Shown: positions 9,774 to 18,949, counted from the stretch's first letter. The stretch: DNA of 64,000 nt from Dyadobacter sp. SG02 (GCF_900109045.1 NZ_FNYL01000019.1:95778-159777), one strand, 5' to 3'. Made by a program: numbers and translations. The notes: generated by a model from the letters alone, not told the origin.

Positions 9774-10892
9774 ATGAGCGACAAGCAAATCACAGTAGTT
9801 ATCGTGGGTATGGGTTTCGGGAAAGAGTTTATCCCTATCTATCAAAGCCACCCGAATATCAAGGCGGTGGGGATCTGCACCCGCAGCAAACAAACCCGCG
9901 ACGAGCTGACTGCCAAGTTCAATCTCGACACTAACCTCGTTTTCGAGCATTTCGAAGACGTTCCAAAGCGCGACGACGTGGACGCAATACACGTGGTAAC
10001 CCCCGTACCCGACCACGCACGCATGACCCTCGCGTCCCTCAACGCCAACAAGCACACCGCCTGCACGATCCCGATGGCGATGACGGTAGAAGATTGCAAG
10101 GCCATTGTAGAAGCCAAACGCCGTTCGGGCAAGGTGTACATGATGATGGAAACCGCATTGTATACCCGCGAATTTCTCTACGGCCTGAACCTCGCGCAAA
10201 CCGGCCAGCTGGGTCGCATTCAGTTCGTGCGCGGCTCGCATATTCAGGATATGAGCATGGAAGGATGGGGCGAATACTGGAAGGGCTACCCGCCGATGCT
10301 GAATGGCACGCACGCCATTTCCCCGCTTTTGAAAATCAATAATACCATCGCAGAAACCGTGGTTTGCCACGGCTCAGGCCGTTTGAGCGACGACCTCGCA
10401 AGCCGTTACGGATCTCCATTTGCTGTTGAGACGGCTACATTCACATTGAAGGGTACCGACGTAGTGGCCGAAGCGACCCGTTCGCTGTTCGACGTGGTGC
10501 GCCAGTACCGCGAGAGCTACGATGTATATGGTACTAAAATGTCATTCGAATGGGAGCAGTTGCAGGATGAGGAGCACATCATATTCGATGGTGGTGAAAA
10601 CGCTTCGCGCATTAATGTGCCCGATACCGACGAGCTGCTCATCGAACCGATCAAACATTTCACCAAGCGCGAGAAGATCGACGATCCGAACCACGTGTCG
10701 TTCCTTCAAGGCGCGGGCCACGGCGGTTCGCACCCGCATTTGGTGCAGGAATTCGTAGCGGCGATCGTGGAAGGCCGCGATTCCGCAGTGGACGCGGCGT
10801 TGGCCGCTAACTACACCTGCGCGGGTATCTGCGCGCACGAGTCGGCCATGAAGGGCGGGATTCGTGTGAACGTGCCGAGTTTTGAAGAATAA
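9774..10892 (+). CDS. Gfo/Idh/MocA family protein with altered EKP motif
   Basis: A 372-residue cytoplasmic protein; the ATG at 9774 gives a Rossmann start without a signal peptide (ITVVIVGMGFGKEFIPIY). The N-terminal half binds NAD(P) in this family (G-x-G, then VGICTRS and a DAIHVVTPVPDHARM strand). The usual E-K-P motif, whose Lys helps catalysis and nicotinamide binding, is replaced by T-I-P (HTACTIPMAMTVEDC). The C-terminal alpha/beta part contains GTHAISPLL, which could supply the usual His. It may be a specialised sugar oxidoreductase subfamily, or one with altered chemistry. It is followed by a clear terminator and then the sugar epimerase gene. The family call is firm; the reaction is not known. 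Confidence 0.88.
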   Translation: MSDKQITVVIVGMGFGKEFIPIYQSHPNIKAVGICTRSKQTRDELTAKFNLDTNLVFEHFEDVPKRDDVDAIHVVTPVPDHARMTLASLNANKHTACTIPMAMTVEDCKAIVEAKRRSGKVYMMMETALYTREFLYGLNLAQTGQLGRIQFVRGSHIQDMSMEGWGEYWKGYPPMLNGTHAISPLLKINNTIAETVVCHGSGRLSDDLASRYGSPFAVETATFTLKGTDVVAEATRSLFDVVRQYRESYDVYGTKMSFEWEQLQDEEHIIFDGGENASRINVPDTDELLIEPIKHFTKREKIDDPNHVSFLQGAGHGGSHPHLVQEFVAAIVEGRDSAVDAALAANYTCAGICAHESAMKGGIRVNVPSFEE

Positions 10893-10903
10893 TTTATGCT
10901 AAT

Positions 10904-10934
10904 AAAAAAGCCAGGCCTCAAAACCTGGCTTTTT
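10904..10934 (+). terminator. Rho-independent terminator after the Gfo/Idh/MocA gene
   Basis: An A-run leads into GCCAGG, a short loop, then CCTGGC and five T residues. The stem extends through the A/T runs. It lies 11 bp after the oxidoreductase stop and just before the epimerase start, so the next gene may need its own promoter or read-through. Confidence 0.85.
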
Positions 10935-10953
10935 GCTAAAACCTGAACCCCTT

Positions 10954-11826
10954 ATGCTATTCGGAGCCAGCACATTCATCTGGGTATCCCCGTTTTCGAC
11001 GGCCAACATCGACCTGCTCACCAGGGTCAAAGACATGGGCTATGACATCATTGAAATAGCCGTGGAAGATACCCGTATCATCGACTGGAAGCTCATCAAA
11101 GACACTGCCCGCGATCTCGACCTGAGAATCACCATCAGCGGTGCATTCGGGCCGGAGCGGGATATTTCAAGCACCGATCCTGCATTTCGTGAGATTGGTA
11201 AACAGTACATTATCGACTGCATCCGCATTGCCGAACAAATGCACAGCCCTGTATTTGGCGGACCGGTGTATTCGGCCGTCGGCAAGACGCGCATTGTGTC
11301 CGACGAACAGAAAAAACAGGAGCGCGGGTGGTGTGTGGATATTTTGAAAGAAGTAAGTCAAATCGCCGGGGATTGCGGGGTGACGCTTGGTTTGGAGCCT
11401 TTGAACCGCTTTGAAACGGATATGATCAACACGGTGGATCAGGCTTTATCGATCCTGGACGAAGTAGGAAATCCGAACCTGAAAATCGTGCTCGATACCT
11501 TCCATTCCAACATCGAGGAAAAAGATATTCCGGCTTCGATCAGGAAAATCGGGAAAGATCTGCTTTGTCATGTACAAGGCAACGAAAGCGACCGTGGCAC
11601 GCCCGGTACCGGCCATCTGGAATGGCAGGGCATCCGGGAAGCGCTTGCCGACATCGGCTATGAGGGCGCGGTGGTGATCGAAACCTTCGGACAACCCTCG
11701 AAAGAACTCGCGCGCGCGGCTTGCATCTGGCGGCCATTGGCGAACAGCGCCGATGAACTCGCAGAAGAAGGACTCGCCTTCTACAAAAAAATGTTTGTTC
11801 CAACACATTCTACTATCAATGCGTAA
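10954..11826 (+). CDS. Sugar isomerase/epimerase, D-tagatose/D-allulose 3-epimerase-like
   Basis: A 290-residue TIM-barrel protein of the AP-endonuclease-2-like superfamily. I use the ATG at 10954; a TTG 21 bp earlier would lie inside the terminator stem region. Four predicted metal ligands match D-tagatose 3-epimerase in order and spacing: Glu148 in GLEPLNRFE, Asp181 in VLDTFHSN, His206 in CHVQGNESDRGTPGTGHLEW, and Glu243 in VVIETFG. Enzymes of this type epimerise ketohexoses at C3 using Mn or Co. Related proteins also act on inositol derivatives or 3-keto sugars, so the substrate is uncertain. Its stop codon overlaps the start of the secreted protein gene by 8 bp (ATGCGTAA), which suggests translational coupling. 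Confidence 0.85.
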   Translation: MLFGASTFIWVSPFSTANIDLLTRVKDMGYDIIEIAVEDTRIIDWKLIKDTARDLDLRITISGAFGPERDISSTDPAFREIGKQYIIDCIRIAEQMHSPVFGGPVYSAVGKTRIVSDEQKKQERGWCVDILKEVSQIAGDCGVTLGLEPLNRFETDMINTVDQALSILDEVGNPNLKIVLDTFHSNIEEKDIPASIRKIGKDLLCHVQGNESDRGTPGTGHLEWQGIREALADIGYEGAVVIETFGQPSKELARAACIWRPLANSADELAEEGLAFYKKMFVPTHSTINA

Positions 11827-13894
11827 CATCCTGCTTGTTTTCTTGTCCATCGTTTCCGCGGCCCTGTATGCGCAGGTGCCTGTCGATTTAAAAGGTTTTG
11901 ACAAGAAAAGTGGCGTCCAGGCGACCGTCAGCGACGCAATGCTGCACATCGAATGGCCTGCCGGTAATGCTGAAACCGCGAAAGTTTCCATTGATTTAAA
12001 CAAAACAAACCCGTTGATCGGCAGCTTGGGTATTGGTACCAAAGAAAAACAATACACCATAGCCCGCAATCTCGACCCGGCTATTATCCTCACCGTAGGC
12101 AAGCGCGACCTCGTTTCGCAGAATGGCTGGAATATTTTCTTTGATAAAACCGCCTATCAGAAATACCAGAGCTACGCCGTGAAGCTCGACAAAACGGACG
12201 TAAAAGTAGCCAGCAATGGTACCCGCACGGAAGTCACCGTCAATGGGGCCAAAGCCGGACCATTCTCTGGTTCGATTCAGTTTACAGTATACAACGGCAG
12301 CCCGCTGATGAATGTGGCGGCTGTCATGTCGACGAACGTCGATTCGCTGGCGGTAATTTATGATATAGGCCTTACCTCGCGCGAAACGCCCTGGCAGAAG
12401 CTTTTCTGGGCCGATACGGAGGATTTTATGCGCAATATAGCGGTGTCCAAAATGGATACAGTCCAAATGATGGCCGTGAAATACCGGACGATCGTCGGGC
12501 AGGGAAAAGAGGGCAACCTGGCCGTTTTCCCGGCGCCGCACCAGTATTTCTATCCGCTGGATAATTGCTACAACCTCGAACACATCTGGTACGGTGAGAA
12601 TTACCGCAACCTGCTTCCAGGTTTCGGGATCGGCATCCGGCATGATTTGCTGGGTGACCGCCGCTGGGTGCCGTGGTTCAACGCGCCTCCGGGAACGCAG
12701 CAACGATACAATTTTTTCTGCTTGCTGAGCCGGGAAAAAGATGGAAAGGTGCTGGAAAACGTGAAGGCATTTACGCATTCGGATAAGTATGAGCCGCTTC
12801 CGGGTTACTACACGATGTCGAGCCATTTCCACCAGGAACACGTCGATGATGTGCTCACGCGCAAGCCATTGCCGGATATGCCGGGTTTTGTGAAAGCATT
12901 CCGCAACACGGGCCTGAACATTGTGCACTTGGCCGAGTTTCATGGTCCGGGCAGCCCGCGCGGCCCCGAGGCGAAGCGCTGGCCGGAGCTGAAAATGATG
13001 TTCGCGGAGTGTGCGCGGCTTTCAGGTGGTAATTTCCTGTTATTGCCCGGTGAAGAACCGAACAATTTCTTCGGCGGGCATTGGATGAATATTTTTCCAA
13101 AACCGGTGTACTGGCTCATGTCCCGTGAGAAAGACCAGCCCTTTGTGGAAGACCATCCCGAATACGGCAAAGTTTATCGCATCGGCAACAAGGAGGAAAT
13201 GCAGAAATTATTGGAAATGGAAAACGGCCTCGCGTGGACCGCGCATGCGCGTACGAAGGGCTCTACCGGTTTTCCCGACAAACACAAGGACGAGGCATTC
13301 TACAAATCCGATCATTTCCTGGGCGCTGCCTGGAAAGCGATGCCTGCCGATTTGTCGCAACCGAAACTCGGTAAACGTGTGCTCGACCTGATGGATGACA
13401 TGGCCAACTGGGGCTACAAAAAGAATGTGCTCGCAGAGGCGGATCTATTCCGTATCGAGCCCAATTATGAGTTATACGGCCATTTGAACGTCAATTATCT
13501 CCAACTCGATCAGCTGCCGCGCTTCGAGGACGGCTGGCAGCCGGTACTGGACGCCATGCGGAAAGGGAAATTTTTCGTCACGACCGGAGAGGTGCTGATC
13601 CCGACATTTAAAGTGAATAATGCGGTAGTAGGAGAAACAGCGAAGCCGGACGCGAAAGGAAATGTGGAAATCACGCTGGATGCCCAATGGACTTTCCCGC
13701 TTAACCGCGCCGAAGTAATTTCCGGTGATGGCAAAGAAGTTTTTCACGACATCATTAATTTGAACGACACACAAGCATTCGGTCAGAAAAATTTTAAGTT
13801 TACCCAAAATATGAAAGGCCGGAAATGGCTGCGGGTTGAACTCTGGGACGTGGCCGCTAACGGCGCATTCACCCAGATTATCTGGCTCGAATAA
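11819..13894 (+). CDS. Secreted PHP-like protein of unknown function
   Basis: A 691-residue protein. The start at 11819 gives a clean signal peptide (MRNILLVFLSIVSAALYAQ); an upstream in-frame start would put 22 charged residues ahead of it. About residues 20-320 are beta-rich. From about 325 on there is a region with repeated His/Asp/Glu motifs (SSHFHQEHVDDV, IVHLAEFHGPG, LLPGEEPNNFFGGHW, AWTAHARTKGS, EADLFRIEPNYELYGHLN) that resembles the PHP metal-dependent phosphoesterase fold, ending in a small beta domain (about 590-691). I cannot name a substrate. It overlaps the epimerase gene by 8 bp and precedes the GH43 gene by 21 bp, so a role in processing imported or surface sugars fits. The PHP assignment is tentative. 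Confidence 0.65.
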   Translation: MRNILLVFLSIVSAALYAQVPVDLKGFDKKSGVQATVSDAMLHIEWPAGNAETAKVSIDLNKTNPLIGSLGIGTKEKQYTIARNLDPAIILTVGKRDLVSQNGWNIFFDKTAYQKYQSYAVKLDKTDVKVASNGTRTEVTVNGAKAGPFSGSIQFTVYNGSPLMNVAAVMSTNVDSLAVIYDIGLTSRETPWQKLFWADTEDFMRNIAVSKMDTVQMMAVKYRTIVGQGKEGNLAVFPAPHQYFYPLDNCYNLEHIWYGENYRNLLPGFGIGIRHDLLGDRRWVPWFNAPPGTQQRYNFFCLLSREKDGKVLENVKAFTHSDKYEPLPGYYTMSSHFHQEHVDDVLTRKPLPDMPGFVKAFRNTGLNIVHLAEFHGPGSPRGPEAKRWPELKMMFAECARLSGGNFLLLPGEEPNNFFGGHWMNIFPKPVYWLMSREKDQPFVEDHPEYGKVYRIGNKEEMQKLLEMENGLAWTAHARTKGSTGFPDKHKDEAFYKSDHFLGAAWKAMPADLSQPKLGKRVLDLMDDMANWGYKKNVLAEADLFRIEPNYELYGHLNVNYLQLDQLPRFEDGWQPVLDAMRKGKFFVTTGEVLIPTFKVNNAVVGETAKPDAKGNVEITLDAQWTFPLNRAEVISGDGKEVFHDIINLNDTQAFGQKNFKFTQNMKGRKWLRVELWDVAANGAFTQIIWLE

Positions 13895-13915
13895 CAATAG
13901 TAAACCGAAACAAAA

Positions 13916-14986
13916 ATGATTAAAACACTCTTATCACTACTATTACCACTGATTTTGACCGGTCCCGGGCCGGCGGGCCCCGGACCGGCGGGTCCCGGAC
14001 CAAGACTTTCCGGCCCCGGCGACAAGGAGTACAAAAACCCCGTTTTCGAACCAATCCTCGCCGATCCGACGGTCGTGAAGGCCGACGATGGATATTTTTA
14101 CGCTTACGGAACGCAGGACGACTGGGGCGATGGCAACGGTTCGCGGCTGATACCCATTGTCCGTTCCAAAGACCTGGTGCATTGGGATTATGTCAAGGAG
14201 GCATTCTCCGCCAGGCCCGCCTGGAAGGAAAAAGGCGGTATCTGGGCACCGGATGTCGTGAAAGTGAATGGGAAATACCATATGTACTATGCCTATTCGA
14301 CCTGGGGAGACGTGAATCCCGGCGTAGGGCTCGCGATTGCGGACTCGCCTGCGGGCCCGTTCTTGGACCAGGGGAAATTGTTCAATAGTGCGGACGTAGA
14401 GGTGCCCAACTCGATCGATCCGTTTTACCTCGAAGCTGATGGTAAGAAGTATGTGTTCTGGGGCAGTTTCAGCGATAAACCTACACAGGGTACCTATGGC
14501 GTGGAATTATCGGCCGACGGTAAATCGGTGCCTGATCTTTCGAAGAAATTCAAAGTAGCAGCCGGCGATTTCGAGGCGGTAATGATCCAGAAGAAAGGAG
14601 ATTACTACTATTTTTTAGGTTCGAAGGAAAGCTGCTGCGAGTTTGAGAAAAGTAAATACCACATCCGGATGGGCCGTTCCAAATCCATTTTCGGGCCGTA
14701 TCTCGACCAGGAGGGCAAGGATCTGAAAGAGCGCGGTGCCGGTACCTTATTGCTACACGGAAACGATGTGTACGCCGGGCCGGGACACAATGCGCGTTGG
14801 ATAACCGACGATGCAGGTACCGACTGGCTTTTGTACCATGCGATCAGCAAGGCGGAGCCGAGGGTATCCACCGGCGCTAATCGTCGTGTATTAATGCTGG
14901 ACAAATTGACCTGGAAAAACGGTTGGCCCGAAATTTCCAATGCAGAGCCAAGCTTAGAAAACCGGCCTGCACCGCTTTTTAAATAA
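13916..14986 (+). CDS. Secreted glycoside hydrolase family 43-like enzyme
   Basis: A 356-residue protein with a short hydrophobic leader (LLSLLLPLILT), then an unusual GPGPA-type repeat (residues 16-29), then a five-bladed beta-propeller domain. GH43 signatures are visible: the general base Asp50 in ILADPTVVK, YFYAYGTQDDW, KGGIWAPDVVKVNGKYHMYYA, the middle Asp in SIDPFYLE, and a likely acid Glu in AGDFEAVMIQK, followed by GPGHNARWI. Known members are arabinofuranosidases, arabinanases and xylosidases, and also exo-acting galactanases, so the target may be arabinose- or xylose-containing side chains. It lies between the PHP-like and clan-A hydrolase genes with gaps of 21 bp each, so one operon is likely. 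Confidence 0.88.
   Translation: MIKTLLSLLLPLILTGPGPAGPGPAGPGPRLSGPGDKEYKNPVFEPILADPTVVKADDGYFYAYGTQDDWGDGNGSRLIPIVRSKDLVHWDYVKEAFSARPAWKEKGGIWAPDVVKVNGKYHMYYAYSTWGDVNPGVGLAIADSPAGPFLDQGKLFNSADVEVPNSIDPFYLEADGKKYVFWGSFSDKPTQGTYGVELSADGKSVPDLSKKFKVAAGDFEAVMIQKKGDYYYFLGSKESCCEFEKSKYHIRMGRSKSIFGPYLDQEGKDLKERGAGTLLLHGNDVYAGPGHNARWITDDAGTDWLLYHAISKAEPRVSTGANRRVLMLDKLTWKNGWPEISNAEPSLENRPAPLFK
13961..14002 (+). repeat. 15-bp tandem repeat encoding Gly-Pro-rich linker
   Basis: About 2.8 copies of a 15-bp GC-rich unit (13961-13975, 13976-13990, 13991-14002) encode GPGPAGPGPAGPGP directly after the hydrophobic leader of the GH43 protein. The period is a multiple of three, so copy-number change would lengthen or shorten the linker without a frameshift. 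Confidence 0.85.
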
Positions 14987-15007
14987 CAAAACCAATTCTT
15001 ATACCTG

Positions 15008-16180
15008 ATGAAATTGTTAAAAACGACGATCTGGGCAGTTGCAGCTTGCCTCATGTTGCAGAACTGCGCCAAGAAAGCCGACGAGCAAAAAGAAGAAGCT
15101 CCGGCCCAGGAGCAAACCGCCGCGGGGCGTGAAATATGGACCAAAGAGCAAGCCAAAGAATGGTATGCCAAACAAGGCTGGCTCGTAGGCGCCGACTTCC
15201 TGCCGAGCACGGCCATTAACCAGCTCGAAATGTTCCAGGCGGAGTCTTTCGATACCGCTACCATCGACAAGGAGCTCGGTTGGGCACAAAACATCGGAAT
15301 GAACACGATGCGCGTGTACCTGCACGACCTGCTGTACCAGCAAGATTCCGCAGGATTTATCAAACGCCTCGACACATTCCTGAATATTACTAAAAAGCAC
15401 AACATCAAACCCGTGCTGGTTCTTTTCGATTCCTGCTGGGACCCGTTCCCGAAACTGGGCAAGCAGCGCGACCCTAAACCGGGTGTTCACAACTCCGGCT
15501 GGGTGCAAAACCCGGGTTTCGATGCGTTGAAGGATAGCACCCAGTACCCACGTCTGGAAAGATATGTGAAAGGTACCGTTGCCGCATTCGCGAACGACGA
15601 ACGCGTATTGATGTGGGATATCTGGAACGAGCCGGATAACACCAACAACAGCTCGTACGGTAAAGTGGAACTGCCTAATAAAGTGGACTATGTGCTGCCT
15701 TTGATGGTAAAATCCTTCGAATGGGCCCGTTCGGTAAACCCGTCGCAGCCGCTGTCCTCAGGCGTATGGGCAGGCGACTGGTCATCACCGGAGAAACTGA
15801 AACCGATCGAAAAGGCGCAGATCGACCAATCCGATGTGATCACATTCCACAACTATGAAAATGCGCAGGAATTCGAGAAACGGATTAAATGGCTGGAACC
15901 ATACGGTCGCCCTTTGATCTGCACGGAATACATGTCGCGCGGAAACGGCAGCTTCTTCGAAACCTCGCTTCCGGTTGCCAAGAAATACAATGTAGGCGCT
16001 ATCAACTGGGGCCTTGTAGACGGCAAATCCCAAACCATTTACCCCTGGGACAGCTGGAAAAAGACTTACACGAAAGAGCCCGATCTGTGGTTCCACGATA
16101 TTTTCAGAAAAGACGGAACGCCATACAAGCAGGCTGAGGTGGATTTGATTAAGAAGTTGACCAGCGAGAAAAGCAGCTAG
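15008..16180 (+). CDS. Clan GH-A glycoside hydrolase lipoprotein, GH5/GH2-like
   Basis: A 390-residue lipoprotein (signal peptide ending CLMLQNC, then a charged and Gln-rich linker). The catalytic domain is a TIM barrel of clan A: WLVGADFLPSTAINQLEMFQ at the start, NTMRVYLHDLLYQ, then VLMWDIWNEPDN with the probable acid/base Glu208, VITFHNYEN, and LICTEYMSR with the probable nucleophile Glu307. Tryptophans near the C terminus (GAINWGLVDGKSQTIYPW) could line the sugar subsite. The fold covers mannanases, glucanases, galactosidases and others, so the substrate is open. It follows GH43 by 21 bp and is closed by a strong terminator, so it is probably the last gene of that operon. Confidence 0.85.
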   Translation: MKLLKTTIWAVAACLMLQNCAKKADEQKEEAPAQEQTAAGREIWTKEQAKEWYAKQGWLVGADFLPSTAINQLEMFQAESFDTATIDKELGWAQNIGMNTMRVYLHDLLYQQDSAGFIKRLDTFLNITKKHNIKPVLVLFDSCWDPFPKLGKQRDPKPGVHNSGWVQNPGFDALKDSTQYPRLERYVKGTVAAFANDERVLMWDIWNEPDNTNNSSYGKVELPNKVDYVLPLMVKSFEWARSVNPSQPLSSGVWAGDWSSPEKLKPIEKAQIDQSDVITFHNYENAQEFEKRIKWLEPYGRPLICTEYMSRGNGSFFETSLPVAKKYNVGAINWGLVDGKSQTIYPWDSWKKTYTKEPDLWFHDIFRKDGTPYKQAEVDLIKKLTSEKSS

Positions 16181-16196
16181 CATTAATGATAAGGAA

Positions 16197-16230
16197 CAAA
16201 ACAGCCTGGAATCACTTCCGGGCTGTTTTT
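16197..16230 (+). terminator. Rho-independent terminator after the clan-A hydrolase
   Basis: Inverted repeat AACAGCC-TGGAA / TTCCG-GGCTGTT with a TCAC loop and a run of five T residues, starting about 17 bp after the stop codon of the hydrolase. Confidence 0.82.
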
Positions 16231-16286
16231 GTGTTAAATCATCCTGAATGAATATCTTCACGGCCGGAATTCTTAACCCCAACCTT

Positions 16287-17831
16287 ATGAAATTGAAGTA
16301 CTCCCTAATGTCGTCGTGGCTGCTCGCGGCGGTGATGCTTTTGCCGTTTGTGGCGAAGGCGCAGAAAAAGCAATCCAAACCCAACGTTATTTTTATCTAC
16401 GCCGACGATGTCGGTTACGGCGACCTGAGTGCTTATGGCGCCACCAAAATCAGCACCCCCAATCTCGACCGTCTTGCCAAAGAAGGTATCCGCTTCACGA
16501 ACGCGCATGCGAGCTCAGCCACGTGTACGCCCTCGCGCTTCGCGCTCATGACGGGCAAGTATCCGTGGCGGCAAAAAGGTACAGGCGTGCTTCCGGGCGA
16601 TGCGTCGCTGATTATACCGACAAATCAGTTGACCCTACCGGCCGTTTTTCAAAATGCAGGTTATAAAACGGGTTCAGTGGGCAAGTGGCACCTGGGACTG
16701 GGCGAAACCAACAAGCAGATCAATTGGAATAAACCCATTACCAAAGGCCCGAACGAGGTTGGCTTTGACTACGCGTTCTTCTTTCCGGCTACCTCGGACC
16801 GTGTTCCGACGGTTTTTGTCGAAAATCACGACGTGCAGGACCTCGATCCGAACGATCCCATCGAGGTTGATTATTCCAAAAAAACAGGCAACGAACCGAC
16901 GGGTCTGGAAAATCCTGAATTATTGAAACTACCGGCATCGCCGAACCACGGGCATAACAATACCATTGTGAACGGCATCGGCCGGATCGGCTGGATGACG
17001 GGCGGCAAGCAGGCCCGCTGGACCGACGAGGAAATCGCGCACGTATTCCTGAGCAAGGCGGAGCAATTTATCGAAGACAACCGGAAAGCCCCGTTCTTTC
17101 TATATTTCTCGCTCAACGACATTCACGTGCCCAGAATGCCCAGCACGCAGTTCAAAGGCAAAAGTAAAATGGGCCTCCGTGGTGATGTGATCCTGCAAAT
17201 GGACTGGACGGTAGGCGAGATTTTGAAGAAACTCGAGGAGCTCAAAATCGCCGAAAATACATTGGTCATTTTTTCAAGCGATAACGGCCCGGTGCTGGAC
17301 GACGGCTATGCCGACCGCGCCGTAGAACTAGCGAAAGGCCATAGCGCCGCCGGCCCGCTCCGGGGCGGCAAATACAGCGCATTTGAAGGCGGTACCAGGG
17401 TGCCATGGCTCGCGCGCTGGCCGCAGGCGATCAAGCCGGGGACAGTGTCGGATGCATTGATCTGCCAGATCGATATGATGGCTTCGTTTGCGCATTTCTT
17501 TCAACAGAAAACGGGTAGTGAGGAGGCTGTGGACAGTTTCAATGTGATAGACGCAATGCTCGGTAAAAGTCAGACTGGCCGCAGCTGGCTGATCAAGCAG
17601 GGCGGGGCACTTTCCATTACCCAGGGAAACTGGAAATACATCGAGCCACGGGAAGGCAAGGCGGTAGCGGAGCTGACGAATATCGAAACGGGGGCCAATC
17701 CCAAGCCGCAGTTGTATGATTTGAGCAAGGATATTGGGGAAAAAAACAATGTGGCTGATAAATATCCGGCAAAAGTGAAGGCTATGGCCGCGGAGCTTGA
17801 AAAGGTGCGGGATGCGGGAAGGAGTCGATAG
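16287..17831 (+). CDS. Secreted formylglycine-dependent sulfatase (S1 family)
   Basis: A 514-residue sulfatase. The ATG at 16287 starts a good signal peptide (MKLKYSLMSSWLLAAVMLLPFVAKA); an earlier ATG at 16248 would bury it. The metal site DD is in VIFIYADDVGYGDLSAYG, and Cys80 sits in the CTPSR signature, which a formylglycine-generating enzyme converts to the catalytic residue. GKWHLGLGE, SDNGPVLDDG and GGTRVPWLARWP complete the arylsulfatase pattern. It would remove sulfate esters from a polysaccharide or sulfatide outside the cytoplasm. No maturation enzyme is encoded in the window. It stands between the hydrolase operon and a T9SS cargo gene, after a terminator, so it may have its own promoter. 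A sulfated substrate would fit the neighbouring hydrolases. Confidence 0.94.
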   Translation: MKLKYSLMSSWLLAAVMLLPFVAKAQKKQSKPNVIFIYADDVGYGDLSAYGATKISTPNLDRLAKEGIRFTNAHASSATCTPSRFALMTGKYPWRQKGTGVLPGDASLIIPTNQLTLPAVFQNAGYKTGSVGKWHLGLGETNKQINWNKPITKGPNEVGFDYAFFFPATSDRVPTVFVENHDVQDLDPNDPIEVDYSKKTGNEPTGLENPELLKLPASPNHGHNNTIVNGIGRIGWMTGGKQARWTDEEIAHVFLSKAEQFIEDNRKAPFFLYFSLNDIHVPRMPSTQFKGKSKMGLRGDVILQMDWTVGEILKKLEELKIAENTLVIFSSDNGPVLDDGYADRAVELAKGHSAAGPLRGGKYSAFEGGTRVPWLARWPQAIKPGTVSDALICQIDMMASFAHFFQQKTGSEEAVDSFNVIDAMLGKSQTGRSWLIKQGGALSITQGNWKYIEPREGKAVAELTNIETGANPKPQLYDLSKDIGEKNNVADKYPAKVKAMAAELEKVRDAGRSR

Positions 17832-17909
17832 CATCAAAAAAATTTACTACTACAACCCGTTACCATTCAAAACCTTCCACGTCTAAAAGCATAAACTCCA
17901 AACCAGTTT

Positions 17910-18923
17910 ATGCTAAAAAGATACCTCACCTCCGCACTAGCGCTGCTGGCGTCCCTCGCCGGCAGCGCCCAAACCGTCTACTTTCACCAGAATTTCAGTC
18001 AAACTACTGGCCTGATCAACCCACAGCCCGACACTGGCCAGTTCAGCCACGTCATTCTCACGGCCCCGGCGCTTTCCTACCACAAGTTCCACAAAGGTTA
18101 CATGGAGCTCACCCGCAGCCGGCTGGATTCTGTAACGGGTGGGATTATACGTGCCATGCGCGCCACACCATTCAGTCCCAATCCCGAGACGCTCGTCGTT
18201 CGGGTCACATTCAGTGTAGAGGATATCCAGGCGCATGCATTGAATGCCATGTATTTGTATATCGGAGAAGATTTTAACCCGGTCAACAATTCATTTCCCG
18301 GGAATGGGCTGATGTTCGCGAAATGTTCGATCAACTTTCTGGAAGACGGTTTCAATATCAAAGACCTCGAAACAGGCCGGGTAAGTAAAACTTATCCCGA
18401 AAAGAAGCAAGTTACGCTTACCTGGGTCCTTAATAATTCCACGGTGCCTTTGGTATACCATATGAATGCTACTTTCGACGAAGAAACTGCGCAGCCCGGC
18501 ACTTATGATCTTTGGGTAAACGACGAAGCTGTTGCCCGGAACACCAAAGCCTACCCCGGCACGCCGGCTTATTCCAAAACCAAACTTTCCAACTTCGAAA
18601 TGCGCTTCCGGAACGGCGTGGGCAAGATACGGATCGATGAGATTTCCATCGACGATGGGAAACCGAAACCAGTTGCGCAAAAAGCATTAGTCGCTCCGAA
18701 CCCGGCTGGAAGAGACCGGATTACACTTTCAGCCAAGGGGATAAATGCAGCCTCGGTCCGCCTGATCGACATAAATGGGAAGGTACAGCCTTTGAAGACG
18801 GAGATCGCAGCACCGGACAAGCTCAATCTGAAACCGCTGAGCCCGCTCGCTTCCGGCATTTACATTTTGCAGCTGCAAAAGCAGGACGGTCAGAAACAGG
18901 CACTTAAAGTGATGATCGAATAG
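17910..18923 (+). CDS. T9SS-secreted protein of unknown function
   Basis: A 337-residue protein with a signal peptide (LTSALALLASLAGSAQ). About residues 20-250 are mostly beta and could form a jelly roll: VYFHQNFSQTTGL at the start, and RFRNGVGKIRIDEISIDDG at the end, which is the usual closing strand of concanavalin-like domains. The last ~80 residues are a type A T9SS sorting domain: APNPAGRDRITLSAKG, VRLIDINGKV, LASGIYILQLQ and a final KQALKVMIE. It is therefore exported across the outer membrane by the type IX system and may bind or cleave glycans, but no catalytic residues are evident. It begins 78 bp after the sulfatase gene. Confidence 0.8.
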   Translation: MLKRYLTSALALLASLAGSAQTVYFHQNFSQTTGLINPQPDTGQFSHVILTAPALSYHKFHKGYMELTRSRLDSVTGGIIRAMRATPFSPNPETLVVRVTFSVEDIQAHALNAMYLYIGEDFNPVNNSFPGNGLMFAKCSINFLEDGFNIKDLETGRVSKTYPEKKQVTLTWVLNNSTVPLVYHMNATFDEETAQPGTYDLWVNDEAVARNTKAYPGTPAYSKTKLSNFEMRFRNGVGKIRIDEISIDDGKPKPVAQKALVAPNPAGRDRITLSAKGINAASVRLIDINGKVQPLKTEIAAPDKLNLKPLSPLASGIYILQLQKQDGQKQALKVMIE

Positions 18924-18949
18924 GTATTTGGATAGGACGATAACCTGAT

